From Cryptomeria japonica (lineage: Eukaryota > Streptophyta > Pinopsida > Cupressales > Cupressaceae): a DNA stretch of 64,000 nt. Below the pieces are notes generated by a model. The model was given only the letters and a program-made list of their open reading frames with translations. It was not told the DNA's origin and made no database searches. Where the stretch lies: assembly GCF_030272615.1 (NCBI RefSeq), contig NC_081414.1, forward strand, positions 658,696,292 to 658,760,291. The letters are read 5' to 3'. Of this stretch, positions 47,601-58,560 are shown piece by piece; positions within the stretch are counted from its first letter, which is position 1; each line of letters starts with the position of its first letter. The translations under genes were made by a program, and so were the position numbers.

Positions 47601-48683
47601 CCCAGGGCTTGGTACGCCAAGATGGATTCCTTTCTTCTCTCCGCAGGGTTCACCAGGTGTCATTCCGATCCGAATGTCTACATTTTGCGACAGGATGACT
47701 CTCACTTGATACTTGTGCTCTATGTTGATGACTTGATCATTACAGGGAGTATTGCATCCATCATTAGTAGGGTCAAATCTGCTTTGCATGACAGATTTTC
47801 TATGAGTGACTTGGGTCTTTTGCACTACTTTCTCGGGATAGAGATTTCACAGTCACCTTTCGAGATTACACTATCGCAGCCCAAGTATGCTCTTGATCTA
47901 CTTGCACGCTTTCATATGGCTGATTGTAAGCCTACACTGACTCCCTTTCTTTCAGGAGTCAAGCTTGAGGCTCAGTGTTCTTCTCCACCAGTTGATGCCA
48001 CTTTGTATCGTCAGCTTGTGGGTAGTCTCATCTACTTGACCCATACACGCCCTGATATTTCATTTGCAGTTGGCATGGTTTCCCGCTTCAAGCAAGAACC
48101 ACATGAGCTTCATTGGAAAGCCGCCAAACGCATCCTCAATTACATCCAGGGTACACGTCACTATGGGATTCACTATGCAACAGGCACAGGACTTCGCTTG
48201 GTTGGTTACATAGACTCCGATTAGGTTGGCGATCTTGATGATCGTAAGTCTACTTCCGGTTACAGTTTTCACCTTGGTTCAGGCCCCATTTGTTGGCAGA
48301 GCAAGAAGCAACATGCTATTGCTCTCTCTTCGACTAAGGCTGAGGATCGAGGTGCTATTAATGCAGCGACTAAGACCATTTGGCTTCAATAGATTCTCAC
48401 AGAGTTTGGGTTCATGACTCCATGGCCTACAGTTCTACATTGCGACAATCAGAGTGCTATTGCAATCTCGAAGAACTCGATCCAACACCAGCGGACCAAA
48501 CACATCAAGATTCATATGCACTATATCCAAGAGCTCATTCAGGAGCAGGTCATTGATTTGCAATATTATCCTACAGCGGAGCAGGTTGCAGACATATTCA
48601 CCAAACCTTTCACCGAGAGTAAGTTCCAACAGTTGCGAGCTCTCTTGGGGGTGCGAGATGTGTCATTAGGGGGGGTCATCTGA
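44625..48683 (+). pseudogene. gag-pol polyprotein of element J
   Basis: A single frame of 1,352 codons has no frameshift but seven premature stops (44784 TGA, 44895 TAG, 45057 TAG, 47052 TAG, 47109 TGA, 48222 TAG, 48390 TAG). Gag starts MSPHKFPPLTPHNYTSWKIK and ends in the knuckle CAYCKKYGHDEHRC (about 45420). Protease: WIFDSGASYHMGS. Integrase: HERFGHLNY...CSGCSMGKH finger, HSDIAGPF, RIDNGREY and NGVAEWKN give D, D, E. RT: the region NNTWDLV...MVRCKWIYQTKF, IHQMDVKSAFLHGDL, LKQAPRAWY and catalytic LYVDDLIITG. RNase H: HCDNQSAIAISKN and FTKPF. The longest intact piece is 45060-47054. Confidence 0.95.
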
Positions 48684-48952
48684 CTTCTCCTTCCTCTCTT
48701 ATTGGGGGGACTTTTTCCTCTTTGAGGTTTTATCCTTCTTCTTTGAGATTCTTTTGTTCTTTCATCTCTCTTTTGGGGGGGAGTTTTTTCCCACTGGGTT
48801 TTCTCCTTTTCTCTGTTTGTGAGAGATTGCATTGCATGGTTTTGCTTGCATTTGCAAATTGTACATGGGTACCTATCATGGCCTAGTAGCCGGGACCCAT
48901 CTTGCATTGTTGACTTGAGTCTTCATTCCCCTAAGTTGAACTTAAGGGGGGT

Positions 48953-49403
48953 TGTTGGTGTAAATAAATATTCATTATGGATATTATTACACTTTACTTA
49001 AGTTAACTTAGGATAATGCATTTCTTCGTAGTTTGGATTTGAGACACTTAGGGAAGTGTGCACATAGGGATAGAGCTTGTAGGAGAAATTCCACCTTTTG
49101 TGGTCTTGTTTTGTTGTTACACTCCACATTCGGTGGGTCATCCACCTCTTGTGGAATATTATATTATTTCTCCTACCTACCCCTAGTATTTCTTACCTAC
49201 CCTTGTTTCTCATTGAGCCACATGTCATGATTGTGTGCTCGTACATCCATATGGCCTTGCCTATATAAGAAGGCCTATATTCATTGTATTGGTGAATCCA
49301 GTTGATCATTTTCATATTGATGAGAATATAGTTTGTTCTTGTCATTCTTTTGTCTCTATTTTAATACTTTTCATTGTGCCCTTGATCTTGGGAAAATCTC
49401 ACA
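48953..49403 (+). repeat. 3' LTR of element J
   Basis: 451 bp, with four substitutions relative to the 5' LTR and no indels that I could see. Confidence 0.96.
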
Positions 49404-49962
49404 AATAGGCATGGTCAAATTATTTTGTTTATGAACAAAAAAATCATTTTTGGCAAGTCTTGACTAACTGGTGGCGGTTTGCGATCATGGTGGGTCAAAA
49501 ATATCCTGCTCATATAATCGTTAAGATGGTAGTCCTTGTGGAATAATGGACTCCAACAAGACCATTGTGAATTTCATTGAGAATTTTTTTAGCTTTAATT
49601 TTATCAATACAACAAAGCAAATCTCCATTAAGATGTCTTTTTGAAGAGTATCCCCTCAATAAGAGCATAGCTTGATCCTTGCAATCTATAAAATCTCCTC
49701 TTGCAAGGGGAAGTGAGGATTTGTAGCTTCCTGTCTACATAAAAGTTATCCAATCAGCTATTCATCTTATGCTTTTTCGAGATCATTCTTTGTAGCCAAA
49801 TACTCATAAACTCATCTCCCACAGATGACTTTAGTTGGTTGTATTTCAACATCATATTCCATTATCTTGGTAATCCAGTTGGCCCTTTTTCTATAGTATC
49901 TCCTTCCATGATATATTCTTAGACATGAATGTGCTACATATACTAATATTTTTCTTCCTATT
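49404..49962 (-). pseudogene. RNase H C-terminus and integrase N-terminal region of element I
   Basis: The minus frame reads IGRKILVYVAHSCLRIYHGR, ANWITKIMEYDVEIQPTKVI and then decays towards KHYFWPT, the integrase finger region. The frame continues to the right across element K into 56020-56452, and to the left across element J. Confidence 0.82.
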
Positions 49963-49994
49963 GGGTATGTGCACCAAGTTGTGGTACCAAAAGA
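49963..49994 (+). repeat. Left terminal inverted repeat of element K
   Basis: About 31 bp, GGGTATGTGCACC then AAGTTGTGGTACCAAAA, with one mismatch to the right terminus. Confidence 0.9.
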
Positions 49995-50760
49995 GGGTCT
50001 TAAGATGCCAGTTTTTTTTTCTGAAATCAACAAAGTTTTAACTTCACTGACAAATTGAAGATAGTTAGACTCCAAATTTGAAGATGCAACAAGAACAAGA
50101 GTCAGAGTGCTTCGAGTCTACTTTCTAAACTACTAATTTTTTTTTGAAAATAGTGGAGATTAAGGGCTTGAAAAAGGGGGGCCACAAAAAGTGGTCCTGT
50201 TTTTATGCAAAAAACATAACATAGTGTCTGTTGTGGCCCCCCTAAAATGTTAACTTTTTTTTTGAATTTTTAAAATCGCTTTGGTGAGAAATTAGCTAAC
50301 ACCTTGTAGTTTATGCCAGATTTTTCAGCTAATTTTTTAATTAGTATATGATTTTTTACTAATTTTTGAAGTGAACACATCCTGAAAAATAGAAATTTGA
50401 GCGTGCTCCCCCCTAAAATCATTGATAACTAATCAAAAATCAAAAATTTTTTTTAAAATTGTGTAGAATGGAGTCTAGTTTCTAAAAATGTAAGTTTCTT
50501 CAAAATCCGATGAATGTGTAAAAAACTATACCCAAAATAGTGCATGTTGGTTTTTGACAAAAAATGAACACACTAACAAAAGAAATTATAGATGAAAGCC
50601 TTAACAAAATCAAAATGTGAAAAGAATTACATGCTTGGATATCTAAGAGAGAGATAGAGGTCTCTATGGTATTTATTTTTATTTTTATTGAAACACGTGC
50701 AAACCTGATGAAGAGCACGGCCAAAAATATGTGAAAATTTTCTAATCCTTTGTTAAAAAC
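49995..50760. other. Left-only segment of element K with a 12-bp hairpin
   Basis: About 750 bp have no counterpart in the right arm. A perfect 12-bp stem GGGGGGCCACAA (50176-50187) / TTGTGGCCCCCC (50231-50242) encloses a 43-nt loop. No protein is recognised. Confidence 0.7.
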
Positions 50761-50769
50761 ACATCTCAG

Positions 50770-51010
50770 GCCTGAAATGGTTGTCCAACCCTTTGGGTTG
50801 GATTCACAAGTACAATCCAACCCAAAGGGTTGGTAGTTCCCAATGCAAACCATTTGGTGAGTGCCAAATATGGCGCTTCCCCTATTTGGCGCTCACCAAA
50901 TGAAAAAAAATTGACTTTTCCCATTTTGCGCGTGCCAAATTTGGTGTGCGCCAAATGTCCTGCATTGTCCAATTTGAAGGTTTTGTGATGCAAAATTTTC
51001 AACTTGGGCA
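50770..51010. repeat. Left near-terminal palindrome cluster of element K
   Basis: CCAACCCTTTGGGTTGG and several ATTTGG(C/T)G…CGCCAAAT-type words recur (TTTGGTGAGTGCCAAAT, TTTGGCGCTCACCAAAT, TTTGGTGTGCGCCAAAT). Their inverted counterpart is 55570-55890. Confidence 0.85.
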
Positions 51011-51224
51011 CAAGTTATACCCATCATGAGAGGAGAATATATACATGAAATATAATATTTAAGTATAAGTCACTCTAAGCTATATTTCATGTATATATTG
51101 GTAGGATGTTTGAGAGTGGTTTCAACTCTATAGGAGTTATAATGTAGATTCTTGTTTTTAGAGGATCATATTGACTTTCATACTTAGTCAAATTTCAGTA
51201 ATCAACATTTTCCTATTAACACTC

Positions 51225-52104
51225 TTTAGATCCGTGTCTCACTATCTTTATCTTCCCTAAACTCTACACCTATCTCTCTCCCTCTTGTGTCTCTCTCACT
51301 TCTCTCTCCCCTCGCTTGGTATATCCCACCCTCTCTACCTTTCAGCCCTTCCTTGTACCCTAATTTATATCCTTGACTCCCTTCCTCTCTCTTCTCTCTC
51401 ACTCTCTTATTATTTCTCTCCCCTCCCACTTGTTTCTCTTGTTCACTACAAATCCCTTCTATCATCTCTCTTCCCATATCTAGGGCTCTCCTTCCCTCCC
51501 TATTCACCTCACTACCTCTCCCTCCCTATATTATTACCCACCTCTCTCTCCCCCTCTAGGTTTCTCACTTATCTAATTGTCCACCCTCTAGTTATCTCCC
51601 TCCCTCTCCAACTTTCTCCCCCTTTCCCTTGCCCCTATCTATTTATGAACACTCTCCCTCTCTTCTCTCTCTTCAAAGCTAGATCCATCTCCTCATTCTC
51701 TAGGTCTCTCGCTCCCTCCATTTCTACCTCTCCATCCATCCCCTCTTACTCATCTCTTTGTTCTTCTATCTCTTCTCTTCTCTCTCCCTTCCCTCTCTAG
51801 ATCTCTCCCTTCCTTTCTTCCCCTCTCCATTTATATATCCTTCCCCCACTCTCTCATTATCTTTCTTCCTCTCTTATTCTCTCTCTTCATTGTCTAGTTC
51901 ATTAACTCTCCAAATAACCCTCTCTAGGTTTCTCCTTCCCTTCCTCTCCACCTATCTACCTTTGCATATAGGTCTCGTTACCCACCTCTCTTTATCCCCC
52001 TCTATCTATCTCACTCCTCTCTCGAAATCTAGGTCTTTTGCCTATCTATATATCCCCTCTATAGTTCTCTCTCTCCCTCTCTATCTCTCTCCCCCTCCTC
52101 CTTA
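51225..52104. repeat. Polypyrimidine arm (left) of element K
   Basis: 880 bp, almost entirely C and T on the plus strand (CTCTCTCCCTCTCT-like with CTAGGTCTCTC words). It is the inverted copy of parts of 53640-55420. Open frames here are by-products of the biased composition. Confidence 0.93.
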
Positions 52105-53583
52105 ACATATGACCCACAACAACACCAAGTGGTGTCCTAAGGGGTCACAAGACACCATATGACCCCTTAGGACATAATATGACCCCTGACAACACCTAAG
52201 GAGTCATATGGTGCCCTAAGGCACACCATATGACACCTTAGGACACAATACAACTCATAAGGACACCATATGATGTCCTCAGGGGTCATATGGTGTCCTA
52301 AATGGTCATAGGACACCATATGGCCCCTTAGGATACAATATGACCCCTAATGGAACCTAAGGGGTCATATGACACCATATGACCCCTTAGGACATAATAT
52401 GACCCTTAACGACATCTAAGGGGTCATAGGACACCATATGACCTCTTAGGACACCATACAACCCATAACAACACCATATGGTGTCCTAAGTGGTCATCGG
52501 ACACCAGATGACCCCTGAGGACACCAAATGACCCATATTGACACTATATGGTGTGCTAAGGGGTCATATAATGTCCTAAGGGGTCATAGGACACCATATG
52601 ACCCTTTAGAACACAATATGACCCCTAATGACACCTAAGGGGTAATATGGTGTCCTAAGGGGTCATAGGACACCATATGACCCCATAGGACACAATATGA
52701 ACCCTAACAACACGTAAGGGGTTATATGGTGTCCTAAGGGGTCATAAAACACTATATGACCCCTTAGGACACCATATAACCCAAAATGACACTATATGGT
52801 ATCCTAAAGGGTCACATAGTGTCCTTAAGGATCATAGGACACCATATGACCCCTTAGGATACCATACAACCCATAACGACACCATATGGTGTCCTAAGGG
52901 GTCATAAGATACCATATGACCCATTATTACACAATATGATCCCTAATGACACCTAAGGGGTCATAGGGCACCATATGACCCCTTAGGACACAATACTATG
53001 CATAACAACACCATATGGTGTCGTTAGGGATCATATGGTGTATTAAGGGGTCATATGGTATTATGTGACCCATTTGGGCACCATATGACCCATTAGGACA
53101 TTATATGACCCCTAACGACACCATGTGACCCCTTAGGCACCATATGACCCCTAATGACACCATATGGTGTCATTATGGGGCATATGGTGTCATAAGGGGT
53201 CATAGAATACCATATGACCCCTTAGGACACTATATGGTGTTGTTAGGGGTCATATGGTGTCATTAGGGGTCATATGGTATCCTAATGGATCATATGATGT
53301 CCATAGGGGTCATAAAACACCAAATGATCCCTTAGGACACCATATGACCCCTTAGGACACCATTTAGTGTCGTTAGGGCTCATATGGTGTTCTAAGAGAT
53401 CATATGGTATCCTAAGGGGTCATAGAACACCATATGACCCCTTAGGACACCATATGACCCCTTAGGACACCATATGACCCCTTAGGACACCATATGACTT
53501 GTAATGACACCATATGTTGTCCTAAGAGGTCATATGGTTTCCTAAGATAGATAGTAATGGTTTCCTAAGGGGTTATATGGCCC
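52105..53583. repeat. Palindromic minisatellite core of element K
   Basis: About 1.5 kb of 20-bp-type units such as GACACCATATGACCCCTTAG and its inverse CTAAGGGGTCATATGGTGTC, in mixed orientation. CCATATGG palindromes mark many junctions. No coding potential. Confidence 0.95.
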
Positions 53584-53639
53584 ACCATGCTCCTGCACAT
53601 ACCCAGATGGGTTATATAGAGATATAACATACCTAGAGG

Positions 53640-55420
53640 GGAGAGAGGCGTGAGAGACCTAGATAGGGTGTGAGAGAGAGAGGGTTGAGATAGATGGAGG
53701 GGGGTAGAGAGAGGTTGGTAATGAGATATGGATGGAGATGTAGAGAGGTGGAGAGGGAATGATGGAGAAACCTAGAGAGGGTTAGAGAGGGTGTGATGGA
53801 AAGATGATGATGTAGACGATAAAGAGAGAATAAGAATTAGTAGGGAAGGGAGAGAGAGATGGAATAAGGAGGGAGAGGGAGATAGAGAGGGAGAGGGGAA
53901 GAAATTAATTGAGATGCCTATAAATGGGAGGGAGGAATAAGAGGAGAGATGAAAGAATAAAGAGAGATAAGAGTATGAGGGGATTGAGGGAGAGGTAGAC
54001 ATGGAGGGGCTACAAGACCTAGGGAAGGAGATGATGCAGAGGTGGGGGGAAAGTGAGAAGAGGATGAGAGAGTTCAAAAATAAATAGGGGTAAAGGGGGA
54101 GCGAGATATAGGGGACGAGAGAGGGAGAGAACTATATGGGGAAAGAGATATGAGAGACCTAGATGACAAGAGAGAGGAATGAGATAGATAGAGGGGGGGA
54201 GAGAGAGGTGAGTAATGAGACATGATGCAAAGGTAGATAGGTGGAGAAGAAGGAAGTGGTAAACCTAGAGAGGTGAGAGAGAGTTGATGACCTAGAATGT
54301 AGAGAGAGAATAAAAGAGGAAGAGAGAATAAAAAAGTGGGGGAGTGAGATATATATGGGGGTATGTATGGATGGGGAGGTAGAGAGGGAGAGGGGAAGAC
54401 ATGAAGGGAGAGACCTAGAGAAGGGAGGGAGGGAGAAGAGAAGAGATAGAAGAACAAAGAGATGAGTAAGAGGGGATGGATGGAGAGGTAGACATGGAGG
54501 GAGTGAGAGACATATGGAAGGAGGATATAAAGAGGTTAGGGGAGGAAGAGAAAAGGAGGGAGTTCATAAAGGGATAGGGTTAAGGAGGAGGGAGAGAGAG
54601 GTAGAGAGGGACATAGAGAACTATAGAGGGGGAATATAGATAGGTGAGAGACCTAGATGGATAGAGAGGAGTGAGATAGATAGAGGGGGATAAAGAGAGG
54701 TGGGTAACAAGACCTATATGCAGAGGTAGATAGGTGGAGAGGAAGGGAGGGAGAAACATACAGATGGGAGATAGGGTGGGATGGAGAGGTAATGACCTAG
54801 ACAATGAAGATAGAGAATAAGAGAGGAAGAGAGAAGATGAGAGAGTGGGAGAGGGAGATAGAGAGGGAGAGAGGAAGAAAGGAAGGTAGAGACCTGGAGA
54901 GGGGAGGGAGGGAGAATTGAAGAGATAGAAGAACAAAGAGATGAGTAAGAGGAGATGGATAGAGAGGTAGACATGGAGGGATTGTGAGACCTAGAGAATG
55001 AGGAGATAGAAAGGTTTGGAGAGAGAGAGAGATAAGATAGCGAGAGAGTTCATAAATAGATAGAGGTAAGGAGAAGGGAGAGAAAGGTGGAGAGGGAGGG
55101 AGAGAACTAGAGGGTGGACAATTAGATAAGTGAGAAACCTAGTGGGGGAGAGAAAGGTGGGTAATAATATAGGGAGGGAGAGACAGTGAGGTGAATAGTG
55201 AGGGAGGGATAACCCTAGATATGGGGAGAGAGAGGATAAAAGGGATAGGTAGTGACCAAGAGAAAGGAGTGGGAGGGGAGAGAAAAAAATAAGGGAGTGA
55301 GAGAGAAGAGAGAGGGAGAGAGTTGAGGATAAAGAAGCGAGAGAGACAATAGAGGGAGAGAGATAGGTCTAGAGTTTGGGGAAAATAAAGAGAGGGAGAT
55401 ATATAACTAAAGAATGCTAA
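53640..55420. repeat. Polypurine arm (right) of element K, with about 480-bp higher-order repeats
   Basis: 1.8 kb, almost entirely A and G on the plus strand. The anchor AACAAAGAGATGAGTAAGAG occurs at about 54452 and 54931 (offset 479), with a diverged third copy near 53955. The left arm holds about one unit. Confidence 0.9.
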
Positions 55421-55569
55421 TGGGATCATGTTCATTATAAGTCCTATATGATCCTCTAAAAACTAGAATCTACATTATAAGTCCTATAGAGCTATACTTA
55501 AATTTTATATTCCATGTATATATTCTCCTTCAGGGATGGATTTAACTTGTGCCAAGATTGAAAAATCTA

Positions 55570-55890
55570 CACACTCACAAAACCTTCACATTGGACAATG
55601 TAGAACATTTGGCGCATGCCAAATTTGGAGCTCACCAAATGCAAAAAATTGACTTTTCACATTTGGCAAGAGCCAAATGTGAAAATTCAAATTTGGCAAG
55701 AGCCAAATGTGAAAATTCAAATTTTGCAATTGGCAAGCTCCAAATTTGGCGCGCACCAAATGTGAAAATTCAAAATTTTGCATTTGGTGAGCACCATATT
55801 TGGTGCTCGCCAAATGCTTTGCTTGGGAAAATACCAACCCTTTGGGTTGGATTTGCCTTGGGCATCCAACCCGTAGGTTTGGACGACCTT
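55570..55890. repeat. Right near-terminal palindrome cluster of element K
   Basis: Inverted counterpart of 50770-51010, with extra copies of TTTGGCAAGAGCCAAATG and TTTGGCGCGCACCAAATG-type words, ending in CCAACCC…GGGTTGG. Confidence 0.85.
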
Positions 55891-55935
55891 TTCATGCCAA
55901 TGACACATTTTTATGAAAAAGTAAGAAGTGGCACC

Positions 55936-55966
55936 TTTTTGGTACCACAACTTGGTGCACTTACCC
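55936..55966 (-). repeat. Right terminal inverted repeat of element K
   Basis: Reverse complement of the left terminus; it is followed by TATT at 55967-55970. Confidence 0.9.
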
Positions 55967-55970
55967 TATT

Positions 55971-56452
55971 ATCAAATGTTAGAACATCTTAAGGCTTTTG
56001 ATGATAGAAAAGACTTGATTTTACACAATGTTATACTTCACCTCATATCCTTTTAGAGTTCTTGAATGGAAAGAAATGGGGTGTTCACCTTTTTTATTTT
56101 CTTCTTTTTGAGTTAACACAACAATAATGCTATGCTCACTACCATACACATACATGATGAAATTTCTTGAAAAATCTGGGTTAACGAATACTGCAGCTGA
56201 GGCAATAGTGTCTTTAATCTTTTTAAAGGCGATTATTCCTTCTTGAGTCCATTTGAAGACTTGGTCCTTACGCAGCATAAGGGTGATTGGTTGAACCAAT
56301 CCTACAAAATCATAAATAAATTTGCTTAAAAAATTCATCTTTCCAAGGAAGGATTGCACTCCTTTCCTATTGACGAGAATGGGTAACTCTCTGATAGCTT
56401 TTATTCTATTATGGTCAATAGAAATTCCTTCCTTAAAAATAACATGCCCCAA
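55971..56452 (-). pseudogene. Gypsy RNase H of element I, N-terminal part
   Basis: The frame reads SFLGKMNFLSKFIYDFVGLV, DQVFKWTQEGIIAFKKIKDT and HPISFHSRTLKGYEVKYNIV, then a TAA and SIIKSLKMF. It is the RT connection and RNase H region. It continues at 49962 on the other side of element K. Confidence 0.88.
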
Positions 56453-56479
56453 GAGTTTCCCTTGTGAGACTCCAAATAC

Positions 56480-57433
56480 ACACTTCTTAGGATTTAAGGA
56501 TATTTCAAATTCTTGACATCATTGAAAGACCTTTTCCAGGTGATTAAAATGATCCTTTTCCTTTTTGAGAACACAATGAGATCATCTAGATAGATGAAAT
56601 GATTTGATTAATCAGATCTTTGAAGGTTATGTCCATTGCACACTGAAAAGTAGGGTCAATGTTTGACAAACAAAATGGCATTTTGGCATATGTAAAGGTT
56701 CCCCACTTAGTGGTACAAGTTGTTTTATGTTGATCTTCTTTTACCTAGATTTGATTGTAACCCGAAAAACCATCCAGCAGAGAAAACATTTCAAATCCTG
56801 CCACAGTCTGAAGGATCTACTCCATTGATGGTAATGGGTAATCATCTTTCAAAGATGCCCTGTTTAGATACCAAAAATCTCACATAGACAAATGTCACCA
56901 TTCTTCTTTCAGATCGATACTAAATTAGACACCCAAGTGTTATGCTTAATTAGTTAAATGATCTGAGAATCAATTTTTTTCAATTCTTGAGCCATAAGAG
57001 ACTCAATTTTAGAATTGACGAGCCTTTGCTTTTGTCGAATAGGATTAGTTGCATCATTCAACTCTATTGTATATTGAATAATACCACGATCACAACATTT
57101 TAAATTATCATAACTGCAAGCGATGACTCCTTCATATTTATTACATAATAAGATCAGGTGATCCTTATCCTTTAGGGAAAGATTTCTTCCCACCTTCAGC
57201 TTCCTTTCTTTTCTAACATCCAAGTTAGTATAATCTCCTTTGTTAGCTACAAACTTACTTTTATCATTTCTTGCATCTTCACAATCAAAAATATTTGTTA
57301 CCTTTAAGTTGGATGATTTGGTCCTCATACACTTCTGCAGCTTTAGGTTGTAGTAGTTCTGCAAATTATTCAGATTGTTGGGTAAACATGGCAATCTGAG
57401 TATCACTTTCAAAAAATTGTCAATTTTGATCAT
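56480..57433 (-). pseudogene. Reverse transcriptase of element I
   Basis: The N-terminal part reads DRGIIQYTIELNDATNPIRQ and IESLMAQELKKID. Across frameshifts follow DDYPLPSME, FEMFSLLDGFSGYNQI, FTYAKMPFCLSN and the catalytic HFIYLDDLIVF (about 56585), still intact. Confidence 0.86.
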
Positions 57434-57499
57434 TATCTAGTATGGCGGGTCTCAGTATTACACGTACTATATAATTATTTGTAAGTAGATCCTTTAGTG

Positions 57500-57870
57500 G
57501 ACAAAATTGTGGCCCAATCAAGGCCAATCGATCAGCTTCCCGGGAATGACTTGAATATTCAAAGCCACAAAGATTTCAAAAAATCCCATGTACAATGTTG
57601 ATAAGATCTCATCCCAACGTTCTTGGTAGCTAAAGTATTTCCCACTTGTTTAACCACTAACTCAGAATCTACAAATACCTTCAGCTGTCTGATCCCCATC
57701 CACTCAACCAGTCTAAAACCTCTGACTAATCCCTCATATATAGCTTCGTTATTAGTACAAGGAAATTGGAAACAAAAAGATCTTAAAGTACGTTCACACC
57801 ACTTGGTGTAGTTAAACATACTCTTGCTCCTAAGCCCATTCTACATCTTGTGCCATCAAAGTGCATAGTC
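57500..57870 (-). pseudogene. Second (archaeal-type) RNase H upstream of RT, element I
   Basis: Across one frameshift: STMHFDGTRCRMGLGARVCL, then FPCTNNEAIYEGLVRGFRLV and LKVFVDSELVVKQVGN. These match the plant archaeal-type RNase H (HFDGS, TNNxAEYE, GDSDLVV). The Glu of AEYE is Ile here. Downstream, RVILRPAILDNDQN leads to RT, as in element E. Confidence 0.85.
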
Positions 57871-58189
57871 GATAATTTGGAATTAGTCTTTTGATCAAAT
57901 TCAACAACATTTTATTTTACTTTAGCAACTTGGGGAATAGGTTGATCTTCGTCATATATTTAACATAAGTTCCCAATTTAGTAGGATAGTTTCTGAGAGG
58001 ATCACTATTGATGAACCGCTTTAACTAATATTCTTCTACCTTATATCTATTTCTAGTTACCTCTTCATCCTCTAACATTTCAACACAATGCATTTCATCC
58101 TTTGAGATGGAGGTATGGGTCGGTTCAAAATTCATCATGGCATAGTCTGATATATGTTCAAAATACAAGGGGTTTCACAAGACCTTCAA

Positions 58190-58560
58190 TTTAGACTCGT
58201 GTTTGGTGCAAAGAATTAAATGGGACTGATCAAGAGACATATAACCTCTAATTTTTGTGGTAAAATATTGGGAAAGGCATAGACCAAATATTGGATGAAT
58301 ATCAATTATAACGACTTCCTAGGGAACCGTGATGCTAGGACAAGAATATAAGGTTAAAGGTATATTCCTAATTATTCCTAGAGCTTGAACCTTCTTTTCA
58401 TCCAAGTGCATAATTCCCCATTCTAGGGGTTCATATTCAATTTTAAGGGCTTTTGTAATTTATTTTGGCATAACAGTATTTATAGCCTTCAATCTATCAT
58501 TAAATTATGTAATAATTTATCCCCTATAAGAAGTGTCAAGAAAAAGGACATGGGTTTTGA
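58190..58560 (-). pseudogene. Protease region of element I
   Basis: INTVMPK, ALKIEYEPLEWGIMHLDEKK, NIPLTLYSCPS and IFGLCLSQYFTTKIRGYMSL align by pattern with element E protease and linker. The catalytic DLGA itself has decayed. Confidence 0.72.

Larger units (their letters stand above)
43136..49403 (+). mobile_element. Element J: young, full-length Ty1/copia retrotransposon
   Basis: 6,268 bp with 451-bp LTRs (43136-43586, 48953-49403) that differ at only 4 positions, and a perfect target duplication AATAG (43131-43135, 49404-49408). The priming site TGGTATCAGAGCCATTGG (43587-43604) matches initiator tRNA-Met. The polypurine tract is AAGGGGGGT (48944-48952). Domain order gag-protease-integrase-RT-RNase H shows copia. 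It sits in the integrase gene of element I. Confidence 0.97.
49963..55966. mobile_element. Element K: 6-kb giant inverted-repeat (foldback-like) DNA element
   Basis: The termini are inverted repeats: GGGTATGTGCACCAAGTTG on the left and the complement of GGGTAAGTGCACCAAGTTG on the right, about 31 bp in all. The flanks are TATT on both sides. The RNase H frame of element I reads correctly (HLIIGRKILV) only when K and one TATT are removed. Inward are palindrome clusters, a unique left segment, polypyrimidine (left) and polypurine (right) arms that are inverted copies, and a palindromic minisatellite core. There is no transposase-like frame. The superfamily is unassigned. Confidence 0.85.

Noticed and set aside
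51285-52105. Ser/Pro/Leu-rich open frames of 115-171 codons
   Set aside because: They follow from the pure C/T composition of the left arm of element K, and the same peptides appear on the opposite strand of the right arm. No codon structure or domain.
52105-53583. CRISPR-like array
   Set aside because: Units are about 20 bp, contiguous and in both orientations, without unique spacers, and the context is plant nuclear DNA.
49963-55966. Element K as a Mutator-type transposon
   Set aside because: The flanks give only a 4-bp match (TATT). The 9-mers CTTCCTATT and TATTATCAA differ, and the interrupted frame confirms 4 bp.
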